From assembly GCF_001424875.1 (NCBI RefSeq), contig NZ_LMCT01000012.1:154565-218564 (forward strand): a DNA stretch of 64,000 nucleotides. Direction: 5' to 3'. Below the pieces are notes generated by a model. That model was not told where the DNA came from, searched no databases, and was given only the letters and a program-made list of their open reading frames with translations. The stretch comes from Kitasatospora sp. Root107. GTDB lineage: Bacteria; Actinomycetota; Actinomycetes; Streptomycetales; Streptomycetaceae. How positions within the stretch are numbered: the stretch's first letter is position 1; each line of letters opens with the position of its first letter. This document shows, piece by piece, positions 29,666 through 39,206 of the stretch. The translations under genes were made by a program, and so were the position numbers.

Positions 29666-30799
29666 TCAGCTCATCGGCCAGGACACCAGGTTCTGGTCCG
29701 CCAGACCGTCCTGGAAGGCCTTCAGCGCGCCGGGCGAGGTGGTGAACCGCCAGTCGAAGCGGCCGCCCTCCTGGTCGCTGTGCTGGAACCAGGAGAAGCC
29801 CACCAGCTGGGGGCGGTTCTTGATCCAGCGGAAGAAGTCGACCGTCCACAGTGCCTTGTTGGGGGTCGGCTTGACGCCGGTCTCCCCGATGAAGATCGGC
29901 TTCCGGGAGAGCGAGACCAGGTCCTCATAGGTCTCGTCGAAGACCTTTCCGGCGGACGTCTCGCTCTCGCTGTACCCGTCCATACCGATCCAGTCGACGT
30001 ACTTGTCGCCCGGGAAGTACCGCGCCAACTCGTGCTTGTTGGTGCCCCGGTGGATGTTCGGGCACCAGAACCAGAGCGCGTTCGCGACCTTGCGGGTCGC
30101 GAAGACGTCGTAGACGTGCCGCCAGGCGTCCACGAAGTCGCCCGGCCGGTTGCCGCTGTGCTGCTCGGACCACGGGTACCACTCGGCATTCATCTCGTGC
30201 GCGAACCGGATCACCACCGGCCGCCCGGCGCTCTTGACCGAGTCCGCGAACCGGGCGATGTAGGCGTCGTGCGCGCCCGAGGCGATCAGCCTCAGGGCAT
30301 AGGTGGGCTGATCCTCCCCCGCCTCCTTGCCGGCCGAGGGCTGCCAGGTCACCACCGGCACCGCGCCCAGGCGATACGACTCCGTCACCCGGTCGGGTTC
30401 GAACTCCTGGTTCCAGTTGACGAAGTACTCCTGCACGGTGGGCCGTCGGCCGGCCGCGGTGGCCACCGTCTCGGTCTCCGGTTCGTTCGGCGACCCGGGC
30501 GTACTCACTCCGAAGTGCAGCGCCTTGGGCGCGCGGAGCTCGGCCATCGTGGTCACGGTGCCGGAGCCGGAGCCGGAGGGCTTGGGTGTCTCCCTCGGCC
30601 GTTCCGGCGCGGTGGACGTCGGCGTGCCACCGGGCATCCCGGTCCGGTCGGGGCCGTCCTCGCTTTCGAAGGCGAGCAGCCCGACCAGCATCACCAGCGC
30701 CAGCCCGCAGATCATCGACGCCCCCCACGCCGGGCTGAACCGTACCCGCCGCAGCCCACCCGACAGTGCCACGCCCGCCGCTTCCCTCCACCACGCCAT
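29666..30799 (-). CDS. Second membrane-anchored GH26-like glycoside hydrolase
   Basis: A 377-aa paralogue of the 26858-27979 product: signal anchor at 27-44, Pro/Ser/Thr linker (50-85), then the barrel with RFAHEMNAEWYPW (E202) and FIGETG (E306), so both catalytic glutamates are present. It faces the GT-C gene with 22 bp between stops and is co-directional with, and 9 bp after, the anchored secreted protein gene. Two hydrolases with the same layout suggest different sites of action on one polymer. Confidence 0.83.
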   Translation of the reverse strand: MAWWREAAGVALSGGLRRVRFSPAWGASMICGLALVMLVGLLAFESEDGPDRTGMPGGTPTSTAPERPRETPKPSGSGSGTVTTMAELRAPKALHFGVSTPGSPNEPETETVATAAGRRPTVQEYFVNWNQEFEPDRVTESYRLGAVPVVTWQPSAGKEAGEDQPTYALRLIASGAHDAYIARFADSVKSAGRPVVIRFAHEMNAEWYPWSEQHSGNRPGDFVDAWRHVYDVFATRKVANALWFWCPNIHRGTNKHELARYFPGDKYVDWIGMDGYSESETSAGKVFDETYEDLVSLSRKPIFIGETGVKPTPNKALWTVDFFRWIKNRPQLVGFSWFQHSDQEGGRFDWRFTTSPGALKAFQDGLADQNLVSWPMS

Positions 30800-30808
30800 C
30801 GAGTGTCG

Positions 30809-31840
30809 TCAGCCCGTCTTCTTGGCGGCTTCGGTCCCCCGGGCGACCAGTACGGCCTTCAGCGCGTTGGTGACGTCCTTGCCGCTCGGGTCGGTGGCGG
30901 CCAGCGGAGCGCCGTCCTTGCTGCCCGCCACGGTGAAGTACAGGTAGCGGCCGAAGGCGTCGTGCGTGACCGCGCAGCTCTTCACGTCGGTGCAGAACTT
31001 CTGCACCCCGCCCTTGGCGAGGGGCTGGACGTTGCCCTTGTAGACGCTGCCGGCCTTGTCCGCCTGCGCCTTGGTGTCGAAGACGGCCACCGCGAGGGTG
31101 ACCGCAACCTTGTCCGCGGTGTACGTGGCCCGGTAGAGACCCCGGCACATCTGGTCACGCAGGATCGGCCCGAGGCCGTTGGCCGTGTAGTCGCCGCAGC
31201 TACCGCTGAAGTCGACGGCTGCCCTGGTGTACGTCCGCGCCTGAACGGTGAAGGTGTCGTTCGGGAACAGCGCCTCCGCGTTGAGGGTCGCCTTGTCCGT
31301 GCTGCCCTTGGAGAGGAGCTCCTCGGGCTTCTTGGACGGCGGCAGGGCCGGCCGGCTGGCGGAGGGGGACGGGGCGGCGCTGGCGGAGGGGGCGGGCGCG
31401 GTCTGGACCGCGGCCACCGGGACGCGCGGCTGACCATTCGTCACGTAGACCGACACGGCCACGATCGTGCCGATCACCAGCATCGCTCCGAGGCTGCTGA
31501 AAGCCCTCAGCAGCCGACTCTTGCCGAGGCGGCGCGCCTCCGCGTTCTGCTGGGCCAACGCCGACCAGTCGGGCTCGTCGACGTCGGGCGAGCGGAAGGT
31601 GGACGGGCCGTACCGGCCCTCGACCGGCTGGCCCGGGTAGGCCTGCGGGCGGTCGCCCTGGCTGTGGCCGCCCCGGTAGGGCGGCGTGGCGGCCACCCCG
31701 GGGAACCTGGACGGGGACGGTGCCTGCGGATTGCCGCGCCCCGGGGCCGCGGGCCGGCCGGACAGCGGTGGCCGACCGGCCGGCGGGTCACCCGCCGACC
31801 CGGGCCCCTCCAGCTGTTCCTGCTGCTGCCCGTCGGTCAT
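30809..31840 (-). CDS. Anchored secreted protein of unknown function
   Basis: A 343-aa protein starting at ATG 31840, six bases after GGAGG. It has a cytosolic Gly/Pro-rich segment of about 105 residues, one membrane helix (115-133), a Ser/Pro/Ala linker and an extracytoplasmic domain of about 180 residues with four cysteines in CGDY, MCRG, FCTDV and SCAVT that could pair. No family is recognised. A longer upstream reading frame (to 32029) overlaps the end of glmM and is unlikely. First gene of a two-gene minus-strand unit with the second GH26 gene. Confidence 0.75.
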   Translation of the reverse strand: MTDGQQQEQLEGPGSAGDPPAGRPPLSGRPAAPGRGNPQAPSPSRFPGVAATPPYRGGHSQGDRPQAYPGQPVEGRYGPSTFRSPDVDEPDWSALAQQNAEARRLGKSRLLRAFSSLGAMLVIGTIVAVSVYVTNGQPRVPVAAVQTAPAPSASAAPSPSASRPALPPSKKPEELLSKGSTDKATLNAEALFPNDTFTVQARTYTRAAVDFSGSCGDYTANGLGPILRDQMCRGLYRATYTADKVAVTLAVAVFDTKAQADKAGSVYKGNVQPLAKGGVQKFCTDVKSCAVTHDAFGRYLYFTVAGSKDGAPLAATDPSGKDVTNALKAVLVARGTEAAKKTG

Positions 31841-31985
31841 TTGAGCCTCCGCCACCTTTAAGCCAATGCGTCCAGATGATATCCGGAAAATGTGATGGTT
31901 CCATGGCCACACCAAGGCCCGGGCCAACCATTTGTCATACCGGAATGCAACTGTGCCCAACGGCCGACCGCCCTCTGACGGCGAA

Positions 31986-33353
31986 TCAGCCCAGGTGGGT
32001 GCGTACGGCCTCGGCCAGCCGCTCGGCAATCGCCTGCGCCTGCACCTGGTCGGCGGCCTCCACCATCACCCGGACCAACGGCTCGGTCCCCGACGGACGG
32101 AGCAACACCCGCCCGGTGGCGCCGAGTTCGGCCTCGGCCTCGCCGACCGCGGCGGCCAGCTCGGCCGAGCTGTTCACCTTCGTCCGGTCCACGCCCTTGA
32201 CGTTGATCAGCAGCTGCGGCAGCCGGGTCATCACGGCGGCCAGGTCGGCCAGCGGCTGCTTGGTGGCGGCCAGCCGCGCGCCGAGCATCAGGCCGGTCAG
32301 CGTGCCGTCGCCGGTGGTCGCGTGGTCGAGCAGGATCACGTGGCCCGACTGCTCACCGCCGAGCGCGAAACCGTGCTGCTTCATCTCCTCCAGCACGTAC
32401 CGGTCACCGACCGCGGTCTGCACCAGCTCGATGCCCTCGCGCTCCATCGCCAGCTTGAAGCCGAGGTTGGACATCACGGTGGCCACCGCGGTCCCCCGGC
32501 GCAGCGTGCCGGCCTCCTTCATGGCGACGGCCAGGATGGCCAGGATCTGGTCGCCGTCCACCTCGTTGCCGTCCGCGTCGGCGGCCAGGCAGCGGTCGGC
32601 GTCGCCGTCCAGGGCGATGCCCAGGTCGGCCTTGTGCTCGCGCATCGCGACCTGGAGCTTGTCCAGGTGGGTCGAGCCGACGCCGTCGTTGATGTTCAGA
32701 CCGTTCGGCTCGGCGCCGAGCGTGTAAACCACCTCGGCCCCGGCCCGGGCGAACGCCTCGGGGGCGACCCGGGCGGCCGCACCGTGCGCGCCGTCGATGA
32801 CGACCTTCACACCGTCAAGACGGTTCGGCAGCACGGCGACCAGGTGCGCGACGTACTTGTCGAAGCCCTCGGTGTACTGCCGGACCCGGCCGACGGCCGC
32901 GCCGGTCGGGCGCTGCCAGTCCTCGTTCGAGCCGACCCCGTAGCGGTGGTAGTGCGCCTCGATCGCGTCCTCGATCGCGTCGTCCAGCTTGTGCCCGCCG
33001 CGGGCCAGGAACTTGATGCCGTTGTCGGGCATCGCGTTGTGACTGGCCGACAGCATCACGCCGAAGTCCGCGCCGAGCGCGCCGGTGAGATACGCCACAG
33101 CCGGGGTGGGCAGCACGCCCACCCGCAGGACGTCCACGCCCGCGCTGGCCAGACCGGCGATCACGGCGGCCTCCAGGAACTCCCCGGACGCCCGGGGGTC
33201 GCGCCCGACCACGGCGACCGGCCGGTGGCCGTCGAAGGCCCCCGCGTCACCGAGTACATGGGCCGCCGCCACCGACAGACCGAGCGCCAGCTCGGCCGTC
33301 AGGGTCTGGTTGGCCACACCGCGCACGCCGTCCGTACCGAAGAGTCGTCCCAC
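31986..33353 (-). CDS. glmM: Phosphoglucosamine mutase
   Basis: A 455-aa alpha-D-phosphohexomutase converting glucosamine-6-phosphate to glucosamine-1-phosphate. The protein begins [18 protein letters not shown]; the phosphoserine loop is [13 protein letters not shown] near residue 100, the metal loop DGDADRC near 240 and the phosphate-binding [14 protein letters not shown] near the C-terminus. The GTG start at 33353 is fixed by this N-terminus, with GGAGG ten bases before it. It follows rpsI after a strong terminator. Confidence 0.96.
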   Translation of the reverse strand: MGRLFGTDGVRGVANQTLTAELALGLSVAAAHVLGDAGAFDGHRPVAVVGRDPRASGEFLEAAVIAGLASAGVDVLRVGVLPTPAVAYLTGALGADFGVMLSASHNAMPDNGIKFLARGGHKLDDAIEDAIEAHYHRYGVGSNEDWQRPTGAAVGRVRQYTEGFDKYVAHLVAVLPNRLDGVKVVIDGAHGAAARVAPEAFARAGAEVVYTLGAEPNGLNINDGVGSTHLDKLQVAMREHKADLGIALDGDADRCLAADADGNEVDGDQILAILAVAMKEAGTLRRGTAVATVMSNLGFKLAMEREGIELVQTAVGDRYVLEEMKQHGFALGGEQSGHVILLDHATTGDGTLTGLMLGARLAATKQPLADLAAVMTRLPQLLINVKGVDRTKVNSSAELAAAVGEAEAELGATGRVLLRPSGTEPLVRVMVEAADQVQAQAIAERLAEAVRTHLG

Positions 33354-33442
33354 AGTTTCCGTCCTCCGTCGCCGTTCCACAGGCAAGAAATCTCTCGCGT
33401 CTCCCCGGCCTCCGCACAGGCGTACGGGGAGAGAAAAACAAC

Positions 33443-33475
33443 ACACCCCGGAGCACACGGAGTGCTCCGGGGTGT
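33443..33475 (-). terminator. Intrinsic terminator of rplM-rpsI
   Basis: A perfect 14-bp stem (33443-33456 with 33462-33475) with a 5-base loop, followed on the minus strand by TTGTTTTTC: a rare classical U-tract terminator for this GC content. It separates rpsI from glmM. Confidence 0.92.
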
Positions 33476-33532
33476 TGCAGCACACCCCGGGGGTGCGAAC
33501 CATCGAGATGGTACGCCCCCCGGTCGAGGTGC

Positions 33533-34036
33533 TTAGCGCTTGCTGTACTGCGGGGCCTTACGGGCCTTCTTGAGACCGGCCTTCTTGCGCTCGACGGCAC
33601 GCGCGTCACGCATCAGGAAACCGGCCTTCTTGAGCGCGGCGCGGTTGTTGTCCACGTCCGCCTCGTTCAGCGCACGGGCGACGCCGAGGCGCAGCGCGTA
33701 GGCCTGACCGGAGACGCCGCCACCCGAGATGCGGGCGACAACGTCGTAACGGCCATCGAGCTCAAGGAGCTTGAAGGGCTCGTTCACGGTCTGCTGGTGC
33801 ACCTTGTTGGGGAAGTAGTTCTCCAGGGTGCGGCCGTTGATCTTCCACTTGCCGGTGCCCGGAACGATCCGGACGCGGGCAATGGCCTCCTTGCGACGGC
33901 CGAGGCCGGCGCCGGGGATGGCCTCGCCGAAGCGACCGGCCAGCGACTCGGAGGTGTAGCTCTCCTCGGAGGTGAACTCTTCGACGGTCTCGTCGAACTC
34001 AACCTCAAGGGTGTTCTCGATGGCAGTCTCGGCCAC
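33533..34036 (-). CDS. rpsI: 30S ribosomal protein S9
   Basis: A 167-aa S9. The conserved part starts at [14 protein letters not shown] and ends in the family tail [25 protein letters not shown], which reaches the P-site tRNA. The acidic N-terminal extension of about 40 residues is usual for actinobacterial S9. It follows rplM by 42 bp in the rplM-rpsI unit. Confidence 0.97.
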   Translation of the reverse strand: MAETAIENTLEVEFDETVEEFTSEESYTSESLAGRFGEAIPGAGLGRRKEAIARVRIVPGTGKWKINGRTLENYFPNKVHQQTVNEPFKLLELDGRYDVVARISGGGVSGQAYALRLGVARALNEADVDNNRAALKKAGFLMRDARAVERKKAGLKKARKAPQYSKR

Positions 34037-34078
34037 GGTGTTCCTCAGCTTCTCAGTGATGGGGCTTGGTGGCCGGAA

Positions 34079-34522
34079 TTACTGCGCGACCTGGGTGATC
34101 TCGAACGGCACCGGCTGCTGCGCAGCGTGCGGGTGCTGGTCGCCCGAGTAGACCTTCAGCTTGGAGAGCATCTGGCGGCCCAGGCTGTTCTTGGGGATCA
34201 TGCCCTTGATGGCCTTCTCGACGGCCTTCTCCGGGTTCTTGTCCAGGAGGTCGTCGTAGCGGACCGCGCGGAGACCGCCCGGGAAACCGCTGTGGCGGTA
34301 GGCCATCTTCTGGGTCTTCTTGTTACCCGAAAGGTGCACCTTGTCCGCGTTGATGATGATGACGAAGTCACCAGTGTCAACGTGCGGCGCGTAGATCGCC
34401 TTGTGCTTGCCCCGGAGGAGGTTGGCGACCTGGGAGGCCAGGCGGCCGAGCACGACGTCTTGCGCGTCGATGATGTGCCACTGACGCTGGACGTCGCCGG
34501 GCTTGGGGCTGTACGTACGCAC
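34079..34522 (-). CDS. rplM: 50S ribosomal protein L13
   Basis: A 147-aa L13, an early-assembly large-subunit protein. [32 protein letters not shown] and [13 protein letters not shown] are diagnostic. A near-consensus promoter lies about 175 bp upstream, so the mRNA has a long leader of about 170 nt. Confidence 0.97.
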   Translation of the reverse strand: MRTYSPKPGDVQRQWHIIDAQDVVLGRLASQVANLLRGKHKAIYAPHVDTGDFVIIINADKVHLSGNKKTQKMAYRHSGFPGGLRAVRYDDLLDKNPEKAVEKAIKGMIPKNSLGRQMLSKLKVYSGDQHPHAAQQPVPFEITQVAQ

Positions 34523-34698
34523 GGTCGTAGCCTTCGCTTTTCAGTGAGTGAGTCCTGACAGGAGCACCCGGACGAGAGATCAGCCTGGTCCCGCTTGGAC
34601 GCAATTCAAGGGGGAGCCGCTGGTCATCGGCCTGGGTAACTCCGGCGTACCGACCTCTCACGTGAGATGGAGCGAGCCAATACGCACAACAAGGGCCC

Positions 34699-34727
34699 AG
34701 CCTACCGGGCAGCTCCGTGCGGGTCAA
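34699..34727 (-). promoter_or_regulatory. rplM-rpsI promoter
   Basis: TTGACC, a 17-base spacer, TAGGCT on the minus strand, close to the vegetative consensus. The -35 box overlaps the U tract of the terminator of the upstream ABC-F gene. The predicted start near 34692 leaves a leader of about 170 nt (34523-34692) with no gene. Confidence 0.8.
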
Positions 34728-34743
34728 AAACGCCCGGCCGGGC
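34726..34743 (-). terminator. Terminator of the ABC-F gene
   Basis: The 12-base palindrome GCCCGGCCGGGC (34732-34743) at the ABC-F stop codon is followed on the minus strand by GTTTTTGACC (U tract at 34726-34730). Confidence 0.6.
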
Positions 34744-36407
34744 TAGCGGTCACGCTGCACCCGGGTCTCGTCCCAGACCGGTTCGAGGGACTCGTAGACC
34801 CGTCCGTCGGCCCCGAAAACCAGGAAACGGTCGAAGGTCTTGGCGAACCAGCGGTCGTGGGTGACACACAGCACGGTGCCGTCGAAGGCCTCCAGGCCCT
34901 GCTGGAGCGCCTCGGCACTCTCCAGGTCCAGGTTGTCCGTCGGCTCGTCCAGCAGCAGCGCGGTGACACCCGTGAGTTCCAGCTTGAGGATCATCAGCCG
35001 GGCCTGCTGGCCGCCGGAGAGCGACTCGAACTTCTGCTCCTCCTGCCGGTCCAGCTCGTACCGGCGCAGCGCGCCCATCGCGGCGCCGCGGCTGAGCGCG
35101 TGCTCCTCCTCGATGATCGACCTGACGGTCCGTCCGAGCAGCTCAGGGTGGGCGTGGGTCTGCCGGAAGTGGCCCGGCACCACCCGGGCGCCGAGCCGGA
35201 ACGCGCCGTTGTGCTTCACCGTCTCGTCGCCCGCCAGCAGCCGCAGGAAGTGCGACTTGCCGGAGCCGTTCGAGCCCAGCACGCCGACCCGCTCGCCGTA
35301 GAAGACCTCCAGGTCGAAGGGCTTCATCAGGCCGCTCAGTTCGAGCTGCTCGATCGTCAGCGCCCGGACACCCGTCCGGCCGCCCTTCAGCCGCATGGTG
35401 ATGTTCTGCTCGCGCGGCGGCTCCTCCGGCCGGCCGGCCTCCTCGAACTTCTTCAGCCGGGTCTGCGCGGCCGCGTACCGAGTGGCCAGCGCATGGCTGA
35501 TCGAGGCGGCCTGACGGAGGTTCACCACCAGCTTCTTCAGCTTGGCGTGCTCCTCGTCCCACCGGCGGCCCAGCTCCTCGAAGCGCTCGAACCGCTCCTT
35601 GCGGGCGTCGTGGAACGACTCGAAGCCGCCACCGTGCACCCAGACACTGCTGCCGCCGCCACCGAAACCGGTCTCGACGCTGATGATCTTGTCGGCGGCC
35701 CGGGACAGCAGCTCCCGGTCGTGTGAGATGAACAACACGGTCTTCGGCGTGGCCCGGATCGCCTCCTCCAGCCAGCGCTTGCCCGGCACGTCGAGGTAGT
35801 TGTCCGGCTCGTCGAGCAGCAGCACCTCCTCGGGGCCGCGCAGCAGCGCCTCCAGCACCAGCCGCTTCTGCTCACCGCCGGAGAGCGTGTTCAGACCACG
35901 GAACTGGGCCCGGTCGAACGGCATCCCCAGCGCGGCCATGGTGCAGACGTCCCAGACCGTCTCGTAGTCGTAGCCGTCCACGTCGGCCCAGTCCGAGAGC
36001 GCCTGGGCGTACGCCATCTGCGACTTCTCGTCGTCCTGCGCCATCATCGCCAGCTCGGCGGCGTCCACCGCCTTCGCGGCCACCGCGATCCGCGGCGGTG
36101 CCACCGACACCAGCAGGTCCCGCACCGACGCGTCGGCGGCCAGCGCCCCCGGCGTCTCCCGCTGGTCCTCCCGCCCGGTGGTCCCGACGAACTGGCGCAT
36201 CACGCCCAGCCCACCGCTCACCGTCACCGAGCCGCCGTGCGGCTGGGTGTCCCCCGCGATCATGCGCAGCAGCGTGGTCTTACCGGCCCCGTTGGCCCCC
36301 ACCAGTGCGATGGCGGACCCTTCGCCGACCCGGAAGGACGCGTCGTCGAACAGCACCCGCCCGTCCGGCAGGTAGTACTCCAGGTGCGAAATCTCGACGT
36401 GTCCCAT
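34743..36407 (-). CDS. ABC-F family ATPase
   Basis: A 554-aa soluble protein with two ATP-binding cassettes and no membrane segments: Walker A GANGAGKTTL and GSNGSGKSHF, signature LSGGEQKRL and LSGGQQARL, and a charged linker between them (about 265-330, KERFERFEELGRRWDEEHAKL). ABC-F proteins act on the ribosome in translation control or antibiotic protection; sequence alone does not separate these. ATG 36407 (MGHVEISHLEYY) starts the conserved region. It lies 42 bp downstream of truA, among ribosomal genes, which fits a translation factor. Confidence 0.9.
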   Translation of the reverse strand: MGHVEISHLEYYLPDGRVLFDDASFRVGEGSAIALVGANGAGKTTLLRMIAGDTQPHGGSVTVSGGLGVMRQFVGTTGREDQRETPGALAADASVRDLLVSVAPPRIAVAAKAVDAAELAMMAQDDEKSQMAYAQALSDWADVDGYDYETVWDVCTMAALGMPFDRAQFRGLNTLSGGEQKRLVLEALLRGPEEVLLLDEPDNYLDVPGKRWLEEAIRATPKTVLFISHDRELLSRAADKIISVETGFGGGGSSVWVHGGGFESFHDARKERFERFEELGRRWDEEHAKLKKLVVNLRQAASISHALATRYAAAQTRLKKFEEAGRPEEPPREQNITMRLKGGRTGVRALTIEQLELSGLMKPFDLEVFYGERVGVLGSNGSGKSHFLRLLAGDETVKHNGAFRLGARVVPGHFRQTHAHPELLGRTVRSIIEEEHALSRGAAMGALRRYELDRQEEQKFESLSGGQQARLMILKLELTGVTALLLDEPTDNLDLESAEALQQGLEAFDGTVLCVTHDRWFAKTFDRFLVFGADGRVYESLEPVWDETRVQRDR

Positions 36408-36449
36408 GGCAGGAATTGTGCCAAGCGTGTCGCTACGGACCAAAACCCT

Positions 36450-37349
36450 TTATGTCTGCCCGGGAAGCGACCGCAGTTGCCGCGAGACGCGGTTCCGTTC
36501 GGCGAGCCGGTCGTCGGCCGGGTAGCCGACCTCCTCCAGCGTCAGCCCGTACGGCCGGACCACGTTGACCGCCGAGTGCCGTACCCGGCCCGCCAGCACC
36601 TGGCCGGGGAACTCCACCGGCCGGTGGCCGTCGCCGACCAGCAGCATGGCCCCCACCAGCGCGCGCACCATGTTGTGGCAGAACGCGTCCGCCCGCACCG
36701 TGGCGACCGCCATGGTGCCCTCCTGGGCCGCGTACGGGTCCACCGGGACGCGGTCCCAGCGCAGTTCGAGCAGGGTACGGATGGTGGTCGCGCCCTCGCG
36801 CTTCTTGCAGTACGCGGCGAAGTCCTGCTCGCCGAGCAGCAGCCGGGCCGCCTCGTTCATCTTCTCGACGTCCAACGGCCGGTCGTGCCACAGCACATGA
36901 CCCCGCAGCAACGGGTCCACCCCGCCCTGCTGGTCGGCGACCCGGTACGCGTACCGGCGCCAGATCGCGGCGAACCGGGCGTCGAAGCCTGCCGGCGCCT
37001 CGGTCAGCCGGTACACCCGGATGTCGGCGGGCAGCCGCCCGGCCAGCCGGCGGAGCAGCTTCTCGCGGTGCGCGGCCCACAGCTCGACCGGCAGGTCGAC
37101 GTGCGCGACCTGGCCCCGGGCGTGCACCCCGGCGTCGGTCCGGCCCGCCACGGTGAGCGGGAACAGCTCGGGGCTGCGGGTGACCACCTGGAGGGCGCTC
37201 TCCAGCTCGTCCTGGACGGTGCGCCGGCCGGGCTGCCGCGCCCAGCCGGCGAACTCCGCGCCCTGGTAGGCGAGGTCGAGCCGGATCCGGACACGGCCGT
37301 CCGCCGGACCGTCCTTGACCGGGGGCTGCTCGGCGCAGTCGTTCTGCAC
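36450..37349 (-). CDS. truA: tRNA pseudouridine synthase A
   Basis: A 299-aa pseudouridine synthase for tRNA positions 38-40. The catalytic aspartate is in [34 protein letters not shown] starts the domain and [15 protein letters not shown] is the C-terminal motif. GTG 37349 is chosen because GGAG lies seven bases upstream. It is the first gene after the alpha operon terminator, and truA after rplQ is a common bacterial order. Confidence 0.94.
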   Translation of the reverse strand: MQNDCAEQPPVKDGPADGRVRIRLDLAYQGAEFAGWARQPGRRTVQDELESALQVVTRSPELFPLTVAGRTDAGVHARGQVAHVDLPVELWAAHREKLLRRLAGRLPADIRVYRLTEAPAGFDARFAAIWRRYAYRVADQQGGVDPLLRGHVLWHDRPLDVEKMNEAARLLLGEQDFAAYCKKREGATTIRTLLELRWDRVPVDPYAAQEGTMAVATVRADAFCHNMVRALVGAMLLVGDGHRPVEFPGQVLAGRVRHSAVNVVRPYGLTLEEVGYPADDRLAERNRVSRQLRSLPGQT

Positions 37350-37371
37350 ATCTACTCCAGACAGAAAGGAA

Positions 37372-37424
37372 CGGGCCCGCCTCCCCAAGCACCCCTGAAA
37401 TAGAGGGGGCGGGAAGCGGGCCCG
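37372..37424 (-). terminator. Terminator at the end of the rpoA-rplQ block
   Basis: A 9-bp outer stem (37372-37380 with 37416-37424) enclosing complementary CCTCCCC and GGGGGCGG tracts, 19 bp after the rplQ stop. Confidence 0.7.
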
Positions 37425-37442
37425 AACGAACACCTAAAGGTG

Positions 37443-37928
37443 TCAGGCCTTGTCGGCCTCGACCTCGTCAGCGACGACCTCGGTCTCGGTGGCCTCGACC
37501 TTGGCGTCGGCCTCCTTGACGGCGCGCTTGGTGGCGCCCTCGGCCTCGCCGACAGCGGTCTGCGCGACGGTCAGCGCCTCGACCAGCTCGATCACGGCCA
37601 TCGGGGCGTTGTCGCCACGACGGGGACCGATCTTGGTGATACGGGTGTAACCACCCGGGCGGTTCTCGTAGCGCGGCGCAATCTCGGTGAAGAGGGTGTG
37701 CAGCACGGAGACGTCGGTGATCGTCTTGCGGACGATGCGACGGTTGTGGATGTCGCCGACCTTCGCCTTGGTGATGAGGCGCTCGGCCAGCGGGCGCATC
37801 CGACGGGCCTTGGCCTCGGTCGTGGTGATGCGGCCGTAGGTGAACAGCTCGCGGCACAGGCCGGCGAGCAGCAGCGGCTCGTGGTGCGGGCCACCGCCGA
37901 GGCGGGCACCCTTCGTGGGACGGGGCAT
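37443..37928 (-). CDS. rplQ: 50S ribosomal protein L17
   Basis: A 161-aa L17. The core (residues 1-115) starts [27 protein letters not shown] sequence with [11 protein letters not shown] and [23 protein letters not shown]; the acidic Ala/Glu/Val tail of about 45 residues is an actinobacterial extension. It is the last gene of the alpha block, 127 bp after rpoA. Confidence 0.97.
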   Translation of the reverse strand: MPRPTKGARLGGGPHHEPLLLAGLCRELFTYGRITTTEAKARRMRPLAERLITKAKVGDIHNRRIVRKTITDVSVLHTLFTEIAPRYENRPGGYTRITKIGPRRGDNAPMAVIELVEALTVAQTAVGEAEGATKRAVKEADAKVEATETEVVADEVEADKA

Positions 37929-37977
37929 GATTGCTCCTCAAATCTCCGAACCCGGCCGTATCAGGTACCGGGACGGG

Positions 37978-38045
37978 CGTAGCGGCACTGTTGCCGCTAC
38001 GGCTTTCTTGCATCGAACAGGGGGCGACCCGCGAGGGTCGCCCCC
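37978..38045 (-). other. Two tandem stem-loops between rpoA and rplQ
   Basis: A perfect 10-bp stem with a CTGT loop (37978-38001) and a perfect 11-bp stem with a GCGA loop (38020-38045) fill the rpoA-rplQ spacer. They may reduce read-through or protect mRNA ends; neither has a U tract. Confidence 0.6.
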
Positions 38046-38055
38046 GTCGAATTCC

Positions 38056-39078
38056 TTAGTACTGCTCGGTCTCCGCGTAACCCGCGTCGTCCAGGTCGTC
38101 GGCGCCGAAGGCGTCGGCGGCGGCGGTCGGGTCGAACCCGGGCGGGCTGTCCTTGAGCGCCAGGCCCATGCCGGCCAGCTTCGCCTTGACCTCGTCGATC
38201 GACTTCGCACCGAAGTTGCGGATGTCGAGCAGGTCGGCCTCGGAGCGGGCAACGAGCTCACCCACGGTGTGGATGCCCTCGCGCTTGAGGCAGTTGTACG
38301 ACCGAACGGTGAGCTCGAGCTCCTCGATCGGCAGGGCGAGATCAGCGGCCAGGGCGGCGTCCGTCGGGGACGGGCCCATGTCGATGCCCTCGGCGTCGAT
38401 GTTCAGCTCGCGGGCGAGACCGAACAGCTCCACCAGGGTCTTACCGGCCGACGCCATGGCGTCACGCGGGCGCATGGCGGGCTTGGTCTCGACGTCGACG
38501 ATGAGCTTGTCGAAGTCGGTCCGCTGCTCGACACGGGTGGCCTCGACCTTGTAGGTGACCTTCAGCACGGGGCTGTAGATCGAGTCGACCGGGATGCGGC
38601 CGATCTCCTGGCCGGAAGCCTTGTTCTGCACGGCGGAGACGTAGCCGCGACCGCGCTCGACGGTCAGCTCCATCTCCAGCTTGCCCTTGCCGTTGAGCGT
38701 GGCGAGGACCAGCTCGGGGTTGTGCACCTCGACACCGGCCGGGGGCGCGATGTCGGCGGCGGTGACCACACCCGGACCCTGCTTGCGCAGGTACATCACG
38801 ACCGGCTCGTCGTGCTCCGAGGAGACGACCAGCTGCTTGATGTTGAGGATGAGGTCGGTCACGTCCTCCTTGACGCCCGGCACGGTGGTGAACTCGTGCA
38901 GGACACCGTCGACCCGGATGCTGGTGACAGCGGCACCGGGGATCGAGGAGAGGAGCGTGCGGCGGAGCGAGTTGCCGAGGGTGTAGCCGAAGCCCGGCTC
39001 GAGCGGCTCGATCACGAACCGCGAGCGGAACTCGTCGACGACCTCTTCGGTCAGCGAGGGGCGCTGAGCGATCAGCAT
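38056..39078 (-). CDS. rpoA: RNA polymerase subunit alpha
   Basis: A 340-aa alpha subunit. The N-terminal domain carries [25 protein letters not shown]; the C-terminal domain (about 250-320) has [22 protein letters not shown] and [14 protein letters not shown], used for activator and UP-element contacts. GGAGGAT precedes the ATG. As usual in streptomycetes there is no rpsD between rpsK and rpoA. Confidence 0.98.
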   Translation of the reverse strand: MLIAQRPSLTEEVVDEFRSRFVIEPLEPGFGYTLGNSLRRTLLSSIPGAAVTSIRVDGVLHEFTTVPGVKEDVTDLILNIKQLVVSSEHDEPVVMYLRKQGPGVVTAADIAPPAGVEVHNPELVLATLNGKGKLEMELTVERGRGYVSAVQNKASGQEIGRIPVDSIYSPVLKVTYKVEATRVEQRTDFDKLIVDVETKPAMRPRDAMASAGKTLVELFGLARELNIDAEGIDMGPSPTDAALAADLALPIEELELTVRSYNCLKREGIHTVGELVARSEADLLDIRNFGAKSIDEVKAKLAGMGLALKDSPPGFDPTAAADAFGADDLDDAGYAETEQY

Positions 39079-39136
39079 GTTTTCAGATCCTCCAGTTGGA
39101 ACTCGGCACCCACTATTTGATGCCGAACAGAACCAG

Positions 39137-39171
39137 CGTACGGGGTCCCGTCAGAAACAGGACCCCGCACG
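39137..39171 (-). other. Stem-loop between rpsK and rpoA
   Basis: A 12-bp stem (39137-39148 with 39160-39171) with an 11-base loop. Its only mismatch is a U-G wobble in the minus-strand RNA, so it favours the operon direction; possible attenuator or processing site. Confidence 0.55.
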
Positions 39172-39206
39172 TGGTTTAAAAACTCAGACTGCCCGAAGGC
39201 GCTGCG

